Below, piece by piece: positions 5,338 to 5,619 of a stretch of 5,619 bases of DNA (the stretch's first letter is position 1; every line of letters starts with the position of its first letter). The DNA lies in contig JACQTN010000148.1 of NCBI GenBank assembly GCA_016210785.1, forward strand, positions 1-5,619, written 5' to 3'. A model generated the notes under the pieces. That model was not told where the DNA came from and did not search any database. It saw only the letters and a list, made by a program, of their open reading frames with translations. Both the position numbers and the translations under genes were made by a program. Origin of the DNA: Armatimonadota bacterium. Its GTDB lineage: Bacteria; Sysuimicrobiota; Sysuimicrobiia; Sysuimicrobiales; JACQTN01.

Positions 5338-5619
5338 CCGTGAGTCGGTGCGCCGTGGGCGCCGTAAGTCCGGCGAGCGCGGTAGAATTGCGCACCTTGC
5401 AGGCACGTTGAACGTGCCGGTGAGCGCGGTAGAGTGGCGCACCTTGCACCGACGTTGAACGTGCCGCGCGGTCGAACGGAACACCTTGCACCGAGTCGAA
5501 CGTGCCGGGCGCGGGGCGCCGTGAGTCCGGTGCGCCGTACGTGGGCGAGCGCGGTGAAGTGGCACACCTCGCACGAAAGTTGCACGTGCCGCGCGGTAGG
5601 ATGGCGCACCCTGGTAGAA
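5338..5619 (-). repeat. Array C of the dispersed repeat family, inverted relative to arrays A and B (runs off the right edge)
   Basis: Read on the minus strand, the units have the same head and tail as array A. On the plus strand the recognisable pieces are GAGCGCGGTAGAAT (from 5375), GAGCGCGGTAGAGT (from 5422), GCGCGGTCGAAC (from 5466), GAGCGCGGTGAAGT (from 5547) and GCGCGGTAGGAT (from 5591). Most of these are followed by a GCGCACCTTGCA-like middle and a head ending GAACGTGCC (5411-5418, 5458-5465, 5499-5506) or GCACGTGCC (5582-5590). The longer spacer CCGTGAGTC-GGTGCGCCGT occurs at 5338 and again at 5519. Copies are imperfect, with variable unit lengths of about 40-85 bp, so this is not a CRISPR array. 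It lies upstream of the first gene of the cluster. Confidence 0.8.
5402..5418. repeat. Perfect 17-bp dyad GGCACGTTGAACGTGCC in a repeat head
   Basis: Eight-base arms GGCACGTT and AACGTGCC meet around a single G. The same position in the other units is an imperfect version (for example at 5451-5465 and 5494-5506), so this unit may show the ancestral head as a near-perfect dyad. It fits a protein-binding site or a recombination site better than an RNA hairpin, because the loop is a single base. Confidence 0.55.

Noticed and set aside
3613..5343. Long plus-strand open frame of 576 codons
   Set aside because: It is antisense to solute-binding protein 2, with biased composition and no domain.
5154..5609. 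Minus-strand 151-codon frame with HVQ/TFNV-like repeated pieces
   Set aside because: It is a translation of repeat array C and the leader, with no start signal and no domain.
5338..5619. CRISPR array
   Set aside because: Units are degenerate and vary in length. The would-be spacers are themselves repeated, and the same units occur in two other gaps.

Overview
The window is high in GC, and codon third positions are mostly G or C. It carries four protein genes, all on the minus strand and read from right to left: a peptide-type solute-binding protein (3547-5106), a creatininase-family amidohydrolase (2487-3272), a second solute-binding protein (838-2442), and the first 170 codons of a DppB-type permease (511 to 1, running off the left edge). 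This is the usual make-up of a dipeptide/oligopeptide (Opp/Dpp/Nik) ABC importer locus. The missing partners, a DppC-type permease and the ATPases, would be expected just beyond position 1. Gene content and base composition suggest a free-living, GC-rich, probably uncultivated soil or sediment bacterium with many such importers. No marker gene fixes the phylum, so the lineage is left open.

Layout on the plus-strand scale. 1-511: permease N-terminus. 512-837: 326-bp gap with a GC-rich hairpin and a repeat array (array A) ending in two perfect 57-bp tandem copies. 838-2442: solute-binding protein 1, whose stop codon lies in the repeat unit boundary. 2443-2486: 44-bp gap. 2487-3272: creatininase-family enzyme. 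3273-3546: 274-bp gap holding a 71-bp near-perfect copy of the 3' end of the next gene, one more unit of the repeat family, and a hairpin. 3547-5106: solute-binding protein 2. 5107-5337: upstream leader with a strong ribosome binding site, a 12-bp palindrome and a hairpin. 5338-5619: a third repeat array (array C), inverted relative to A and running off the right edge.

How the genes may work together: the two exported binding proteins would capture small peptides or similar amide or opine-like solutes outside the membrane, the permease pair would import them, and the cytoplasmic creatininase-fold enzyme would hydrolyse a C-N bond in the imported compound. The 44-bp gap between creatininase and solute-binding protein 1, and the shared strand, support co-transcription. 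The substrate cannot be read from the sequence.

The unusual part is between the genes. Every gap longer than 50 bp contains members of one degenerate repeat family of about 57 bp, with a head like GGCACGTTCAACGT and a tail like TACCGCGCTC[AG]CCGGACTCACGG shared by all. In the middle gap the repeat sits inside a 165-bp segment bracketed by two 71-bp copies of the upstream gene's 3' end, so the gene was left intact. This dispersed family, its insertion next to stop codons and the long flanking duplication are the best candidates here for something undescribed.
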